NCBI GenBank assembly: GCA_964543125.1
Contig: CAZIWX010000068.1
Coordinates: forward strand, 1-13,396
Reading direction: 5' to 3'
DNA length: 13,396 nucleotides
Origin: CAZIWX01 sp964543125
GTDB taxonomy: Bacteria; Fidelibacterota; UBA8477
In this document: positions 6,673 to 13,317 of the stretch, piece by piece
Position numbering within the stretch: position 1 is the first letter of the stretch
Layout of the letters: each line of letters begins with the position of its first letter
Translations under genes and position numbers: made by a program
Notes under the pieces: model-generated
Database searches by the model: none
What the model was told of the DNA's origin: nothing
What the model saw: only the letters and a program-made list of their open reading frames with translations

Positions 6673-7212
6673 TCAGGCTCCCTCTGGTGATTTCCAACCA
6701 TCCCGGAGTGGTTCCGGAGGAAGGTTGAATATGGTCGAATCGTAAAAGTCCACGACGTAATCCACGATGTCCCGAACGGAAACAAATCCGAGGGGTTTAT
6801 TTTTTTCATCCACCAGTGCCACATGGCGAAAGCCTCCCACCGACATGCGATTCAGAGCAAAGGCGATGGGGTCATCGAGGTGCAGCGACTCCGGGTCCGG
6901 TGTCATGTAATCACCAACTTTGATCTTTTTATGGTCCAGACCGAGACCCAGGATTCGACGCATAATATCGCGCTCGGTAAAAATACCAGCCAGCTTACCC
7001 CTGTTTTCCACCAGGACACAACCCACGCTCTTATCTATCATTCGTTTGGTAACTTCAGCGATAGTGGTATCGGGTTTTACCGCTACCGAGGGTTGTAATC
7101 TTAGAGATCGGATGGGGTCGCCCAGAGAAATGGCAACATTCAATTTGCCATTCAAACGGGACTCCGGTTCCTCCATTTGTTGTAATTCATCTTCTAACGG
7201 ATCATGATTCAT
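6673..7212 (-). CDS. Tandem CBS-domain protein
   Basis: The protein has 179 residues. After an acidic, probably flexible N-terminus (1-35), two CBS motifs form one Bateman module: CBS1 about 36-90 (VAVKPDTTIAEVTKRMIDKS, LAGIFTERDIMRRIL) and CBS2 about 98-155 (VGDYMTPDPESLHLDDPIAF, LGFVSVRDIVDYV). Such modules bind adenine nucleotides, S-adenosylmethionine or similar ligands. There is no fused enzyme, channel or DNA-binding domain, so it may act on a partner. glgC starts 12 bases later, and ADP-glucose synthesis is an energy-sensitive step, so a regulatory link is a fair hypothesis but nothing more. The ATG has GGGAG six bases upstream and follows a 131-base gap, so it probably opens the transcript. 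TATATTTG in that gap resembles a Bacteroidota -7 box, without a well-spaced -33 partner. Confidence 0.88.
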   Translation of the reverse strand: MNHDPLEDELQQMEEPESRLNGKLNVAISLGDPIRSLRLQPSVAVKPDTTIAEVTKRMIDKSVGCVLVENRGKLAGIFTERDIMRRILGLGLDHKKIKVGDYMTPDPESLHLDDPIAFALNRMSVGGFRHVALVDEKNKPLGFVSVRDIVDYVVDFYDSTIFNLPPEPLRDGWKSPEGA

Positions 7213-7218
7213 TTCGGA

Positions 7219-7223
7219 CTCCC
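7219..7223 (-). promoter_or_regulatory. Ribosome binding site of the CBS-domain gene
   Basis: GGGAG on the minus strand is six bases before the ATG at 7212, in a purine-rich run (AGAGGGAG). It is one of the stronger Shine-Dalgarno sites in the window and fits a gene that opens a transcript. Confidence 0.6.
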
Positions 7224-7343
7224 TCTGCTAATTCCAAATATACGAAATGAATTAAGCAAGTGCATCTTCCATCCGAACTGGAGGTGTAACTATCTGAAAT
7301 TCTTTGAATTGTTGGTTTTTATATAATTAGCCCGGCAATAAAA

Positions 7344-7934
7344 TCAACCGGCGGCGGTGCGTTGCTTTAAAGTCCACTGGCGGCGAATCTCATAGACCAT
7401 AATACCAAACGCAACGGCCACATTTAAAGATGATTTCATCCCAAATTGAGGAATTTCCACTGCCAAATTACAGACGCCGGCTATTTCATCCCGCACGCCA
7501 ACGCCCTCGTTACCAACTACGAAGACCAAGGGAAAATCGTATTGGACATCCGTATAGCATTGGCTGCGGGTAGTGTGTTCCAGAACCACCGCTTGGTAAC
7601 CATTCTTCCGCAAGGCCCGGAGAGCAGCCACCGGGTTGGTCACATGCCGCCAGGGAACCGAATACTCCGATCCCAGGGCGGTTTTGGTGATTTCCTTGCG
7701 GGGCGGTGTCGCCGTATAACCGGCCAAAACCAATTCCTCCAACCAGGCGCCATCCGCCGAGCGAAACATCGAACCCACATTCCACATAGAGCGAATATTA
7801 TCCAGTAAAGCCGCCACGGGCATCCGCTGGCGCTGTTCCAGGGATTTCAGTGTCGGACTGTTACCACGAAATACATCGTGGGGAATGGTGCGCAAGGGCG
7901 CTATAGTGATTTCAGGTCGTTGGGAGGATTTCAC
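7344..7934 (-). CDS. SpoU/TrmH-family RNA 2'-O-methyltransferase
   Basis: The 196-residue protein has the three SPOUT knot motifs: motif 1, LDNIRSMWNVGSMFRSADG (44-62), with N52 and R58 of the N-x-G-S-x-x-R core; motif 2, VVGNEGVGV (139-147); motif 3, IPQFGMKSSLNVAVAFGIM (161-179). These bind S-adenosylmethionine and methylate a 2'-hydroxyl on tRNA or rRNA. It lacks the L30e-like N-terminal domain of TrmB/RlmB-type relatives and has only about 40 extra residues, so it is a compact SpoU form; the target nucleotide cannot be told. The start is GTG at 7934, overlapping the HAD stop by four bases (GTGA), which suggests translational coupling. It ends the long operon; a 131-base gap follows. Confidence 0.88.
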   Translation of the reverse strand: MKSSQRPEITIAPLRTIPHDVFRGNSPTLKSLEQRQRMPVAALLDNIRSMWNVGSMFRSADGAWLEELVLAGYTATPPRKEITKTALGSEYSVPWRHVTNPVAALRALRKNGYQAVVLEHTTRSQCYTDVQYDFPLVFVVGNEGVGVRDEIAGVCNLAVEIPQFGMKSSLNVAVAFGIMVYEIRRQWTLKQRTAAG

Positions 7935-8560
7935 AAGGCTTCGATGAATCGTGGAATATAATCGTGTAACTCACCCAGCATCTGGTCATAGTCAAAATAT
8001 TGAATAGCGTGAATACCTAAATCCCGAGCCGCAGCTACGTTTGCAGGCCGATCATCGATAAACACGACTTCATGCGGAGCATAGGGTGTTTTGGCCAGCG
8101 CGGCCTGGAAAATCTCGGGTGCGGGCTTTATAAAACCTTCCTTGAAGCTGTAGGTCCCCCCCCGGACTATTTCCAGTATATCAAAGCGGCGCCGCATTAA
8201 ATCATAGTGAAAATCATTGGTATTGGATAACAGCCACACCGGGAAGGCTTTTACCAGGTGCCGCAGGAAGGCAATTTCCGCTACTTTGGGAAACAAAACA
8301 TCTTGCCATAAAAACTTGAAAAAGTCAAAATCGATGTCATGGGCGCTCTGGCAATTTTTCAATAAATTCTGATAAAATTCGTTCCCTGAAAGGTTCCCGG
8401 TTTCATATTCGGTCAAGAGTTCCGGTGACATGGCTTGTCGAACCTGCAACGGTGTAATATGCAGAATATTCGCGATTTTTTGGATACTGGCGCTGGCATC
8501 CACCCGGATCAACACGCCGCCAATATCAAAGATAAATCCTTTTATCGCCGGTGATCGCAT
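7931..8560 (-). CDS. HAD-family hydrolase (DxG variant, YihX-like)
   Basis: The 209 residues hold HAD motifs: I, FIFDIGGVL with nucleophile D12; II, LLSNTN with S112; III, FIKPAPEIF with K145; IV, VVFIDDRPANVAAARDLG with D169/D170. The second Asp of the usual DxD is replaced by Gly14, as is common in the subgroup containing E. coli YihX, an alpha-D-glucose-1-phosphatase. The helical cap (about 20-85) also fits that subgroup. The substrate is likely a small phosphate ester; glucose-1-phosphate is a guess from the family. The ATG at 8560 is three bases after the stop of the upstream exported-protein gene, and its own stop overlaps the RNA methyltransferase start. Confidence 0.82.
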   Translation of the reverse strand: MRSPAIKGFIFDIGGVLIRVDASASIQKIANILHITPLQVRQAMSPELLTEYETGNLSGNEFYQNLLKNCQSAHDIDFDFFKFLWQDVLFPKVAEIAFLRHLVKAFPVWLLSNTNDFHYDLMRRRFDILEIVRGGTYSFKEGFIKPAPEIFQAALAKTPYAPHEVVFIDDRPANVAAARDLGIHAIQYFDYDQMLGELHDYIPRFIEAL

Positions 8561-8563
8561 GCC

Positions 8564-9055
8564 CTAATCTTCCGGGAGTCCCAGTAATTTTTCCACAATC
8601 ATCCGAACCTGCTTGTTATAACCGAGGTAAATCGCCGCATCTTTATCAGTTCCGGATTGCATGTATTTTCGCAAGGCGTAGGCCTCCTGGAGCAACAAAT
8701 CCGCTGTTCGAACCAGCGCACTCACGTACTGGCTGTCAGCCTCCACGGTTAACAGGAGGCTGTAGAGTTTCAATTGATCCCTGACACCACCCACAATCTG
8801 AATAACCGTCTGTAGATTTTCGTCAAGTTTTTCATATTTGTAGGCTTTGACCGCGTTCAAATCCGCGAGGTACCCAATGTTCAGGTAAGACTGGTACAGA
8901 TAGGATGCTGACAGGACGCCGATCATCTGGAGACTGGTTGAATCGGGATGCGCCGGCACCAACAATTGCGTATGGGAATCAGTCTGAGCCTGAACCGGCG
9001 AAGTACTTAGGAATAGCCCCAAAATAAGCATCCGGATTAGTTTGAATCGGATCAT
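8564..9055 (-). CDS. Exported protein of unknown function, mostly helical
   Basis: I recognise no family. The 163 residues start with a clear Sec signal peptide (MIRFKLIRMLILGLFLSTSP, then VQA before Q24 as the likely cleavage site). The mature protein, about 140 residues, looks all-helical: IGVLSASYLYQSYLNIGYLA, repeated Tyr/Leu heptad-like spacing, and long helices in VIQIVGGVRDQLKLYSLLL and SALVRTADLLLQEAYALRKY. There is no Cys after the signal, so it is not lipidated, and no metal or active-site motif is visible. It lies in an operon directly after a glycosyltransferase, overlapping its stop by four bases (ATGA). A periplasmic scaffold or a helper for surface polysaccharide is possible but unsupported beyond location. 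Confidence 0.7.
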   Translation of the reverse strand: MIRFKLIRMLILGLFLSTSPVQAQTDSHTQLLVPAHPDSTSLQMIGVLSASYLYQSYLNIGYLADLNAVKAYKYEKLDENLQTVIQIVGGVRDQLKLYSLLLTVEADSQYVSALVRTADLLLQEAYALRKYMQSGTDKDAAIYLGYNKQVRMIVEKLLGLPED

Positions 9056-9969
9056 AAGGTATTCTTGCGTCTGAATCGTAACGCCAATCCCAACCCGTGC
9101 CAGATCAGGCGCGGAATAATTCCCAGATACAACACCAATCCCGCCAAGAGGTTAAAAATCTGGTGATGCAGCCGGTCGTAATATTTTTCCAGATAGCGGA
9201 AAAACGACACATGTGAACTGACAATAGTAGATATACGGTTACTCAGAACACTGGCGCCTCCGTAATGAACCACCCGGGCCGCCGGGTTGAATAAAATTTT
9301 ATAGCCCGCCATCCAAATGCGCCGGCACAGATCCACATCGTTGAAGAAGAGGGGGAACTGGTCGTCAAAACCCTTTAACTCACGAAAAAGACTACCCCGT
9401 AGCAGGAGTGCTGCGGCAGCGGGTTGCTCCACTTCGGCGGTACACGTATGGTTAAAGTCACCCATTTTCCAGCCATTAAAAAGGCGGGATTTCGGCCAGA
9501 GGGAATTGAGCGCAAAAACATGAGTGAAGACATCCCAGTGGTTGGGAAATCGGCGGCAGGATTTCTGGATACGGCCGTCCGGCCAGAGTAACTGAGGTGC
9601 CACGGCACCCCAGTGATCATCCCCGGTGAGGGTATTAAGGAGGGTTTCAACGGCCCCAACCTGCACCTCGGTATCGGGATTCAACAAAAAAATATGCTCT
9701 CCCTCCGCGACCGCCAAACCCTGGTTGTTGGCTCGGGAAAATCCAGTATTGCGCCTATTCTTAATGACGGTGAGAGCCTTGAAATCACGGGCTGCGTGGT
9801 GAACCCGGGCGATGGAATCATCCGTGGAAGCATTATCCACCACAATAATCTCACCGTTTATAGAAGTGACCTGGGGGATCAGGGCTTGCAAACAACCACC
9901 AATTTCCGCCGCGGAATTGTAAGTGACAATGATAACGGAAAGGGAATACCCCGGATCGGCTACAGGCAT
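9052..9969 (-). CDS. Family 2 glycosyltransferase, rhamnosyltransferase-like
   Basis: From ATG 9969 the protein has 305 residues. GT-A motifs (numbered from the longer GTG start at 9993): LSVIIVTYNSAAEI (18-31), IVVDNASTDDS (50-60), RRNTGFSRANNQG (80-92), the DxD-like LLNPDTEV (103-110), and FFNDVDLCRRIWMAGYKI (216-233), the acceptor-side signature of WbbL-type rhamnosyl or related transferases. A hydrophobic C-terminal stretch (about 280-305) ending in a basic tail suggests membrane attachment. It probably adds a sugar to a lipid-linked surface glycan, but no other glycan gene is here. I prefer ATG 9969 because GGTGATC, matching the extended anti-Shine-Dalgarno, ends five bases before it; GTG 9993 abuts the TPR stop without such a site. 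Confidence 0.85.
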   Translation of the reverse strand: MPVADPGYSLSVIIVTYNSAAEIGGCLQALIPQVTSINGEIIVVDNASTDDSIARVHHAARDFKALTVIKNRRNTGFSRANNQGLAVAEGEHIFLLNPDTEVQVGAVETLLNTLTGDDHWGAVAPQLLWPDGRIQKSCRRFPNHWDVFTHVFALNSLWPKSRLFNGWKMGDFNHTCTAEVEQPAAAALLLRGSLFRELKGFDDQFPLFFNDVDLCRRIWMAGYKILFNPAARVVHYGGASVLSNRISTIVSSHVSFFRYLEKYYDRLHHQIFNLLAGLVLYLGIIPRLIWHGLGLALRFRRKNTL

Positions 9970-9974
9970 TGGCG

Positions 9975-9981
9975 GATCACC
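9975..9981 (-). promoter_or_regulatory. Possible extended Shine-Dalgarno of the glycosyltransferase
   Basis: GGTGATC on the minus strand can pair with the 5' side of the anti-Shine-Dalgarno region and ends five bases before the ATG at 9969. It is the reason for choosing that start over the GTG at 9993. Confidence 0.35.
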
Positions 9982-9993
9982 GCTGGGAATCAC

Positions 9994-10761
9994 TTAGGAT
10001 GGTTGGCCTTCCGATTGTTGGGCAATGAGAGCCTTGATCTCTTTGGTTTCAGCTTCCACCCGCTCGGTATTGGGTGATTTTTTCCGTAAAATTTCCAGCA
10101 CTTCCAGTGCGTGGGAGTACAGCCCCTGATCCTTGAAAATTTGCATCAAGGTAAAAGTCGCCATGGATTTGGTGATCTTCTGATGTTTGGAATCAGCCGG
10201 TTCCGGCGTGACTTGTATATCGATCGGCTGATTCGGAGCCTCGTGCTCAACGGATTCGGAGTCCGCAACACCCTTGGTTACCGGTTTATTGTCCGATAAG
10301 AAATCCCTACGATCAGGCCGGGTCAGGATGCGATCGTTATCACGGTGGAGTTTGTAGAATTTCACCACATCGGGATTGCCCGGCGTCGTAAACGCAAGCC
10401 GCCGCATCAGCGCCGTTTCTTCCTGGGGTGACAGATCGTCTTTCCACTGTTTTAGATATTGTTGAACAACACTCGGAAAAGGCCGGTGACTTTGGAGCAC
10501 CAGGGCATATTCCCGGCGGGCTTCATCCGTGCGCCCCTGAGCCAGATAGATATCTCCCAGCAACTTGTGGAGCATCACCGCATCAGCTTGGCCGGTCAGT
10601 CCCAGCTTGCAGATACGTTCCGCCCGGTCCAAACGGCCAATTTCCATATTCTGGTTGGCGTACCAGGCAAATAAGGTGGAATTGGGATGACGCAACAAAT
10701 AGCCTTCCAAACGCTTCTGTTTCTGGAATAATGTGTCTTGGTGTTGAATGATTTTGGTCAT
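9994..10761 (-). CDS. Tetratricopeptide-repeat protein
   Basis: The 255-residue protein has no signal peptide. Residues 20-57 and 63-90 form TPR-like helix pairs (STLFAWYANQNMEIGRLDRA; LLGDIYLAQGRTDEARREYA). A middle helical part reaches about 145, an acidic, Pro-rich linker spans about 150-195, and the C-terminus has a third TPR-like unit (TLMQIFKDQGLYSHALEVLE) followed by a charged helix. This last unit is a type often seen in FCB-group proteins. TPRs bind partner proteins; none can be named. The ATG at 10761 has AGGA close upstream and lies 30 bases after the carboxyltransferase stop; the glycosyltransferase follows at once. Being next to a carboxylase subunit may be operon coincidence. 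Confidence 0.78.
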   Translation of the reverse strand: MTKIIQHQDTLFQKQKRLEGYLLRHPNSTLFAWYANQNMEIGRLDRAERICKLGLTGQADAVMLHKLLGDIYLAQGRTDEARREYALVLQSHRPFPSVVQQYLKQWKDDLSPQEETALMRRLAFTTPGNPDVVKFYKLHRDNDRILTRPDRRDFLSDNKPVTKGVADSESVEHEAPNQPIDIQVTPEPADSKHQKITKSMATFTLMQIFKDQGLYSHALEVLEILRKKSPNTERVEAETKEIKALIAQQSEGQPS

Positions 10762-10791
10762 TTTTCCTGCTCGCTTAGCTCATATTCGGGC

Positions 10792-12342
10792 CTAAAGTGG
10801 AATATTACCATGTTTTTTCTTGGGATTCAAATCCACTTTATTGGCCAATCGTTGGAAAGCGCGGATCAGCCGCGGCCGGGTTTCGCGGGGTTCAATCACA
10901 TCATCCACATAGCCCCTTTCAGCAGCGGAATAGGGATTGGTGAATCGCTCGGTAAATTCAGCGGTGAATTTCTCCAGCATCTTTTCGGGATCATCCGCTT
11001 TGGCAATCTCCTTCCGGAAAATAATTTCCGTGGCGCCCTTGGAACCCATGACCGCGATCTCCGCGGTGGGCCAGGCGTAATTAAAATCACCCCGGATATG
11101 CTTTGAATTCATGACGTCGTAAGCGCCACCATAGGCTTTGCGAGTGATGACCGTAATCTTAGGTACGGTTGCCTCGGCAAAAGCAAACAACAATTTGGCG
11201 CCGTGCCGGATAATACCACCCCACTCCTGATCCGTCCCGGGCAAAAATCCGGGTACATCCTCAAATACTAAAAGCGGAATATTAAAGGCATCGCAAAACC
11301 GGACGAAACGAGCACCTTTCACGGAGGCATCAATATTTAAAACACCGGCCAGGTAAGCCGGCTGATTAGCGATGATACCCACCGAATGTCCGTTCAGGCG
11401 GGCGAATCCCACGACCAGATTTTGGGCATACTCGGCATGGACTTCGAAAAATTCACCGTGGTCAATAATCCGGTGAATCACATCTTTGATATCATAGGGT
11501 TTGTTGGGGTTGGCCGGGATCAGGTTGTCCAGCTCAATATCCGCCCGGTCTACCGGATCGTTACAATCGATCACCGGCGGGTCTTCTAAATTATTTTGAG
11601 GGAGATAACCCAGAAGCGTTTTGATTTGTTCCAGCGCCTGAATTTCGTTGTCCGCCATAAAATGGCAGACACCCGATTTACTGGCGTGAGTCCAGGCGCC
11701 ACCTAATTCTTCTTTGGTTACATCTTCGTGGGTGACGGTTTTCACAACATCCGGTCCGGTGACAAACATGTAACTGATATCACGGGTCATAATAACGAAA
11801 TCAGTGATTGCCGGAGAGTAAACCGCACCTCCCGCACAAGGGCCCAAAATCGCCGAAATTTGGGGAACCACGCCCGACGCCAAGGTATTGAGCAGAAAAA
11901 TATCGGCATAACCCGCCAGGCTCACCACACCTTCCTGAATCCGGGCGCCGCCACTGTCGTTAAGTCCGATCACCGGAGCTCCCACGCGCATGGCATGCTC
12001 CATTATTTTGGTAACCTTTTCGGCATAAGCTTCGGAAAGTGATCCTCCGAAAACGGTAAAATCCTGGCTAAAAAGATAGACCAGCCGGCCGTTGATCGTA
12101 CCAGAACCGGTGACGACACCATCCCCCGGGTATTTCTGTTTTTCCAGCCCAAAATTATTGGAGCGATGGGTTACCAGCATGCCCATCTCTTCGAATGAGC
12201 CTTTGTCCAACAACAGGTCAATTCGTTCCCGGGCGGTAAGTTTTTGTTTAGCATGCTGGGCCTCGATGCGCTCCTGACCCCCACCGAGTAAAGCTTGTTC
12301 TTTTAATTCCCTTAATCGTTTTACCCGGGGATCCTGAGTCAT
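10792..12342 (-). CDS. pccB: Acyl-CoA (propionyl-CoA) carboxyltransferase subunit, PccB/MmdA-like
   Basis: This subunit moves CO2 between biotin and an acyl-CoA, giving or consuming methylmalonyl-CoA. The 516 residues contain two crotonase-like carboxyltransferase halves: N-terminal with DSGGARIQEGV (129-139) and GPCAGGAVYSPA (167-178), C-terminal with EDVPGFLPGT (361-370) and RKAYGGAYDVMNSKH (401-415), ending in KKKHGNIPL, typical of PccB and MmdA. D409 in GGAYDVM matches the Asp linked to propionyl/acetyl preference in actinobacterial enzymes. Without its biotin partners it cannot be said whether it serves propionyl-CoA carboxylase, sodium-pumping methylmalonyl-CoA decarboxylase or transcarboxylase. 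The start at 12342 forms an ATGA overlap with the B12-subunit stop; an ATG at 12363 is less likely. Confidence 0.93.
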   Translation of the reverse strand: MTQDPRVKRLRELKEQALLGGGQERIEAQHAKQKLTARERIDLLLDKGSFEEMGMLVTHRSNNFGLEKQKYPGDGVVTGSGTINGRLVYLFSQDFTVFGGSLSEAYAEKVTKIMEHAMRVGAPVIGLNDSGGARIQEGVVSLAGYADIFLLNTLASGVVPQISAILGPCAGGAVYSPAITDFVIMTRDISYMFVTGPDVVKTVTHEDVTKEELGGAWTHASKSGVCHFMADNEIQALEQIKTLLGYLPQNNLEDPPVIDCNDPVDRADIELDNLIPANPNKPYDIKDVIHRIIDHGEFFEVHAEYAQNLVVGFARLNGHSVGIIANQPAYLAGVLNIDASVKGARFVRFCDAFNIPLLVFEDVPGFLPGTDQEWGGIIRHGAKLLFAFAEATVPKITVITRKAYGGAYDVMNSKHIRGDFNYAWPTAEIAVMGSKGATEIIFRKEIAKADDPEKMLEKFTAEFTERFTNPYSAAERGYVDDVIEPRETRPRLIRAFQRLANKVDLNPKKKHGNIPL

Positions 12343-12743
12343 GGCCGGTTTTCCCTTACCCAAGTTTCAATATAATTCACGATTTCCGCGAGACTGGTAC
12401 CTGGTCCGAAAAGTCGGCCAACACCTTGTCCGGACAGGGTTTGCATGTCTTTTTCGGGAATAATCCCACCGCCCGTAAGCAGCACGTTATCCAACCCGTT
12501 CGCCCGCATTAATTTCAACACGCGGGGGAAAATGGTCATGTGCGCTCCGGATAAAATGGAAAGCGCGACCACATCGACATCTTCCTGAACGGCGGCAGCT
12601 ACAATCATTTCCGGTGTCTGCCGCAACCCCAGGTAAATCACCTCCAGCCCGGCGTCCCGAAAGGCGCTGGCCAGGATCTTCACTCCCCGGTCGTGACCAT
12701 CCAATCCCGGTTTGGCCAAAATAATTCTGATTCTACGATCCAT
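12339..12743 (-). CDS. Methylmalonyl-CoA mutase, B12-binding (small) subunit
   Basis: This is the stand-alone cobalamin domain of a split methylmalonyl-CoA mutase, which interconverts succinyl-CoA and methylmalonyl-CoA with adenosylcobalamin. From ATG 12743 it has 134 residues. The base-off/His-on signature is complete: LDGHDRG at 14-20, with H17 as the cobalt ligand; S62 in LSILSG; TGGG at 90-93; and GVGRLFGPGTS (107-117) matching the ending of MCM B12 domains. A TTG at 12749 is an alternative start, but GGGAG at 12757-12753 is nine bases from the ATG and too near the TTG. It overlaps the carboxyltransferase start by four bases, a linkage that fits methylmalonyl-CoA metabolism. The large catalytic subunit is not in the window. 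Other B12-dependent mutases share this domain, so substrate is by context. Confidence 0.9.
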   Translation of the reverse strand: MDRRIRIILAKPGLDGHDRGVKILASAFRDAGLEVIYLGLRQTPEMIVAAAVQEDVDVVALSILSGAHMTIFPRVLKLMRANGLDNVLLTGGGIIPEKDMQTLSGQGVGRLFGPGTSLAEIVNYIETWVRENRP

Positions 12744-12752
12744 TGACAAATT

Positions 12753-12757
12753 CTCCC
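12753..12757 (-). promoter_or_regulatory. Ribosome binding site of the B12-binding subunit
   Basis: GGGAG on the minus strand, nine bases before the ATG at 12743, supports that start over the TTG at 12749. It begins 15 bases downstream of the long stem-loop, leaving the site accessible. Confidence 0.55.
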
Positions 12758-12771
12758 GATCTCATCAATCT

Positions 12772-12823
12772 GTTCCAAGCCTTGCCGGCAAAGCGTTAAC
12801 TTAGCCGGTAACAGGGTTGGAAC
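12772..12823 (-). promoter_or_regulatory. Long imperfect stem-loop in the mutase/carboxylase leader
   Basis: Minus-strand RNA can fold over 52 bases. GTTCCAA (12823-12817) pairs with TTGGAAC (12778-12772); CCCTG (12816-12812) with CAAGG (12784-12780), one C-A mismatch; CCGGC (12808-12804) with GCCGG (12789-12785); AAG (12802-12800) with CTT (12793-12791) across a T-T mismatch, closing a six-base loop. This gives about 19 pairs with small bulges. No T-run follows, so it is not a standard terminator; the next gene starts 28 bases on. It does not show the conserved B12-box of cobalamin riboswitches. A processing/stability element, a protein site or a small repeat element are options. Confidence 0.45.
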
Positions 12824-12858
12824 CCAAAACTTTATCAAGCCAGCCGACACCCCAAAAC

Positions 12859-13314
12859 CTACCGTGGAAACCTCGCCGAGCTATCCAGAACCAGGGTCAC
12901 CGGACCTTCGTTACAAATATCCACGGTCATTTCGGCGCCGAATTGCCCACGCACGACCGGCACGCCCTGTTGTACCAGGTGGGCCATAAAACATTCATAC
13001 AATTGTTCGCCTTTTTCCGGAGCGGCAGCATGAATAAAACTGGGGCGGCGTCCCTTTTTGTAATCCGCCAGCAGGGTGAATTGAGAGATCACCAACGCCG
13101 AACCCCGGACCTCCTTAATTGAGCGATTCAGCTTCCCGGCAGCATCTTTAAAAATGCGTAATTGGGCGGTTTTCGCCGCTAACCAGCCGGCGTCGCGCTC
13201 TGCATCGTCCGCCGCCACGCCCAGCAGGACCACCAGGCCGATTCCGATGCGGCCGATTTCGGCGTTTCCAACCACGACCGTGCCAGAGCTGACGCGCTGG
13301 AGAACAGCAATCAT
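12859..13314 (-). CDS. dtd: D-aminoacyl-tRNA deacylase
   Basis: Dtd hydrolyses D-amino acids, and Gly wrongly attached to tRNA-Ala, from charged tRNA. The 151 residues are full length and match the family throughout: MIAVLQRVSSGTVVV start, GLVVLLGVAADD (26-37), LRIFKDAAGKLNRSI (52-66), the substrate-binding SQFTLLADYKKGRRPSF (77-93), and the Gly-cisPro motif in NEGPVTL (135-141). It is usually a dimer in the cytoplasm. The ATG at 13314 is three bases after the stop of the unidentified upstream gene, suggesting cotranscription. A 115-base leader containing a stem-loop separates it from the mutase subunit gene. Confidence 0.96.
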   Translation of the reverse strand: MIAVLQRVSSGTVVVGNAEIGRIGIGLVVLLGVAADDAERDAGWLAAKTAQLRIFKDAAGKLNRSIKEVRGSALVISQFTLLADYKKGRRPSFIHAAAPEKGEQLYECFMAHLVQQGVPVVRGQFGAEMTVDICNEGPVTLVLDSSARFPR

Positions 13315-13317
13315 CCG

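Noticed and set aside
7298..7310. AATTC-TTT-GAATT inverted repeat in the gap before the CBS gene, as a terminator.
   Set aside because: Five AT-rich pairs with a three-base loop are too weak, and no T-run follows on the minus strand.
12680..12850. A 56-codon minus-strand frame from a GTG after dtd, running through the leader into the mutase subunit.
   Set aside because: It has no ribosome site and overlaps 64 bases of a well-supported gene in another frame; length is within chance. The stem-loop explains the region better.
12744..12858. Cobalamin riboswitch before the B12-binding subunit.
   Set aside because: The gap is only about 115 bases and lacks a recognisable B12-box; the stem-loop does not fit that architecture. 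B12-using enzymes are not the usual riboswitch targets either.
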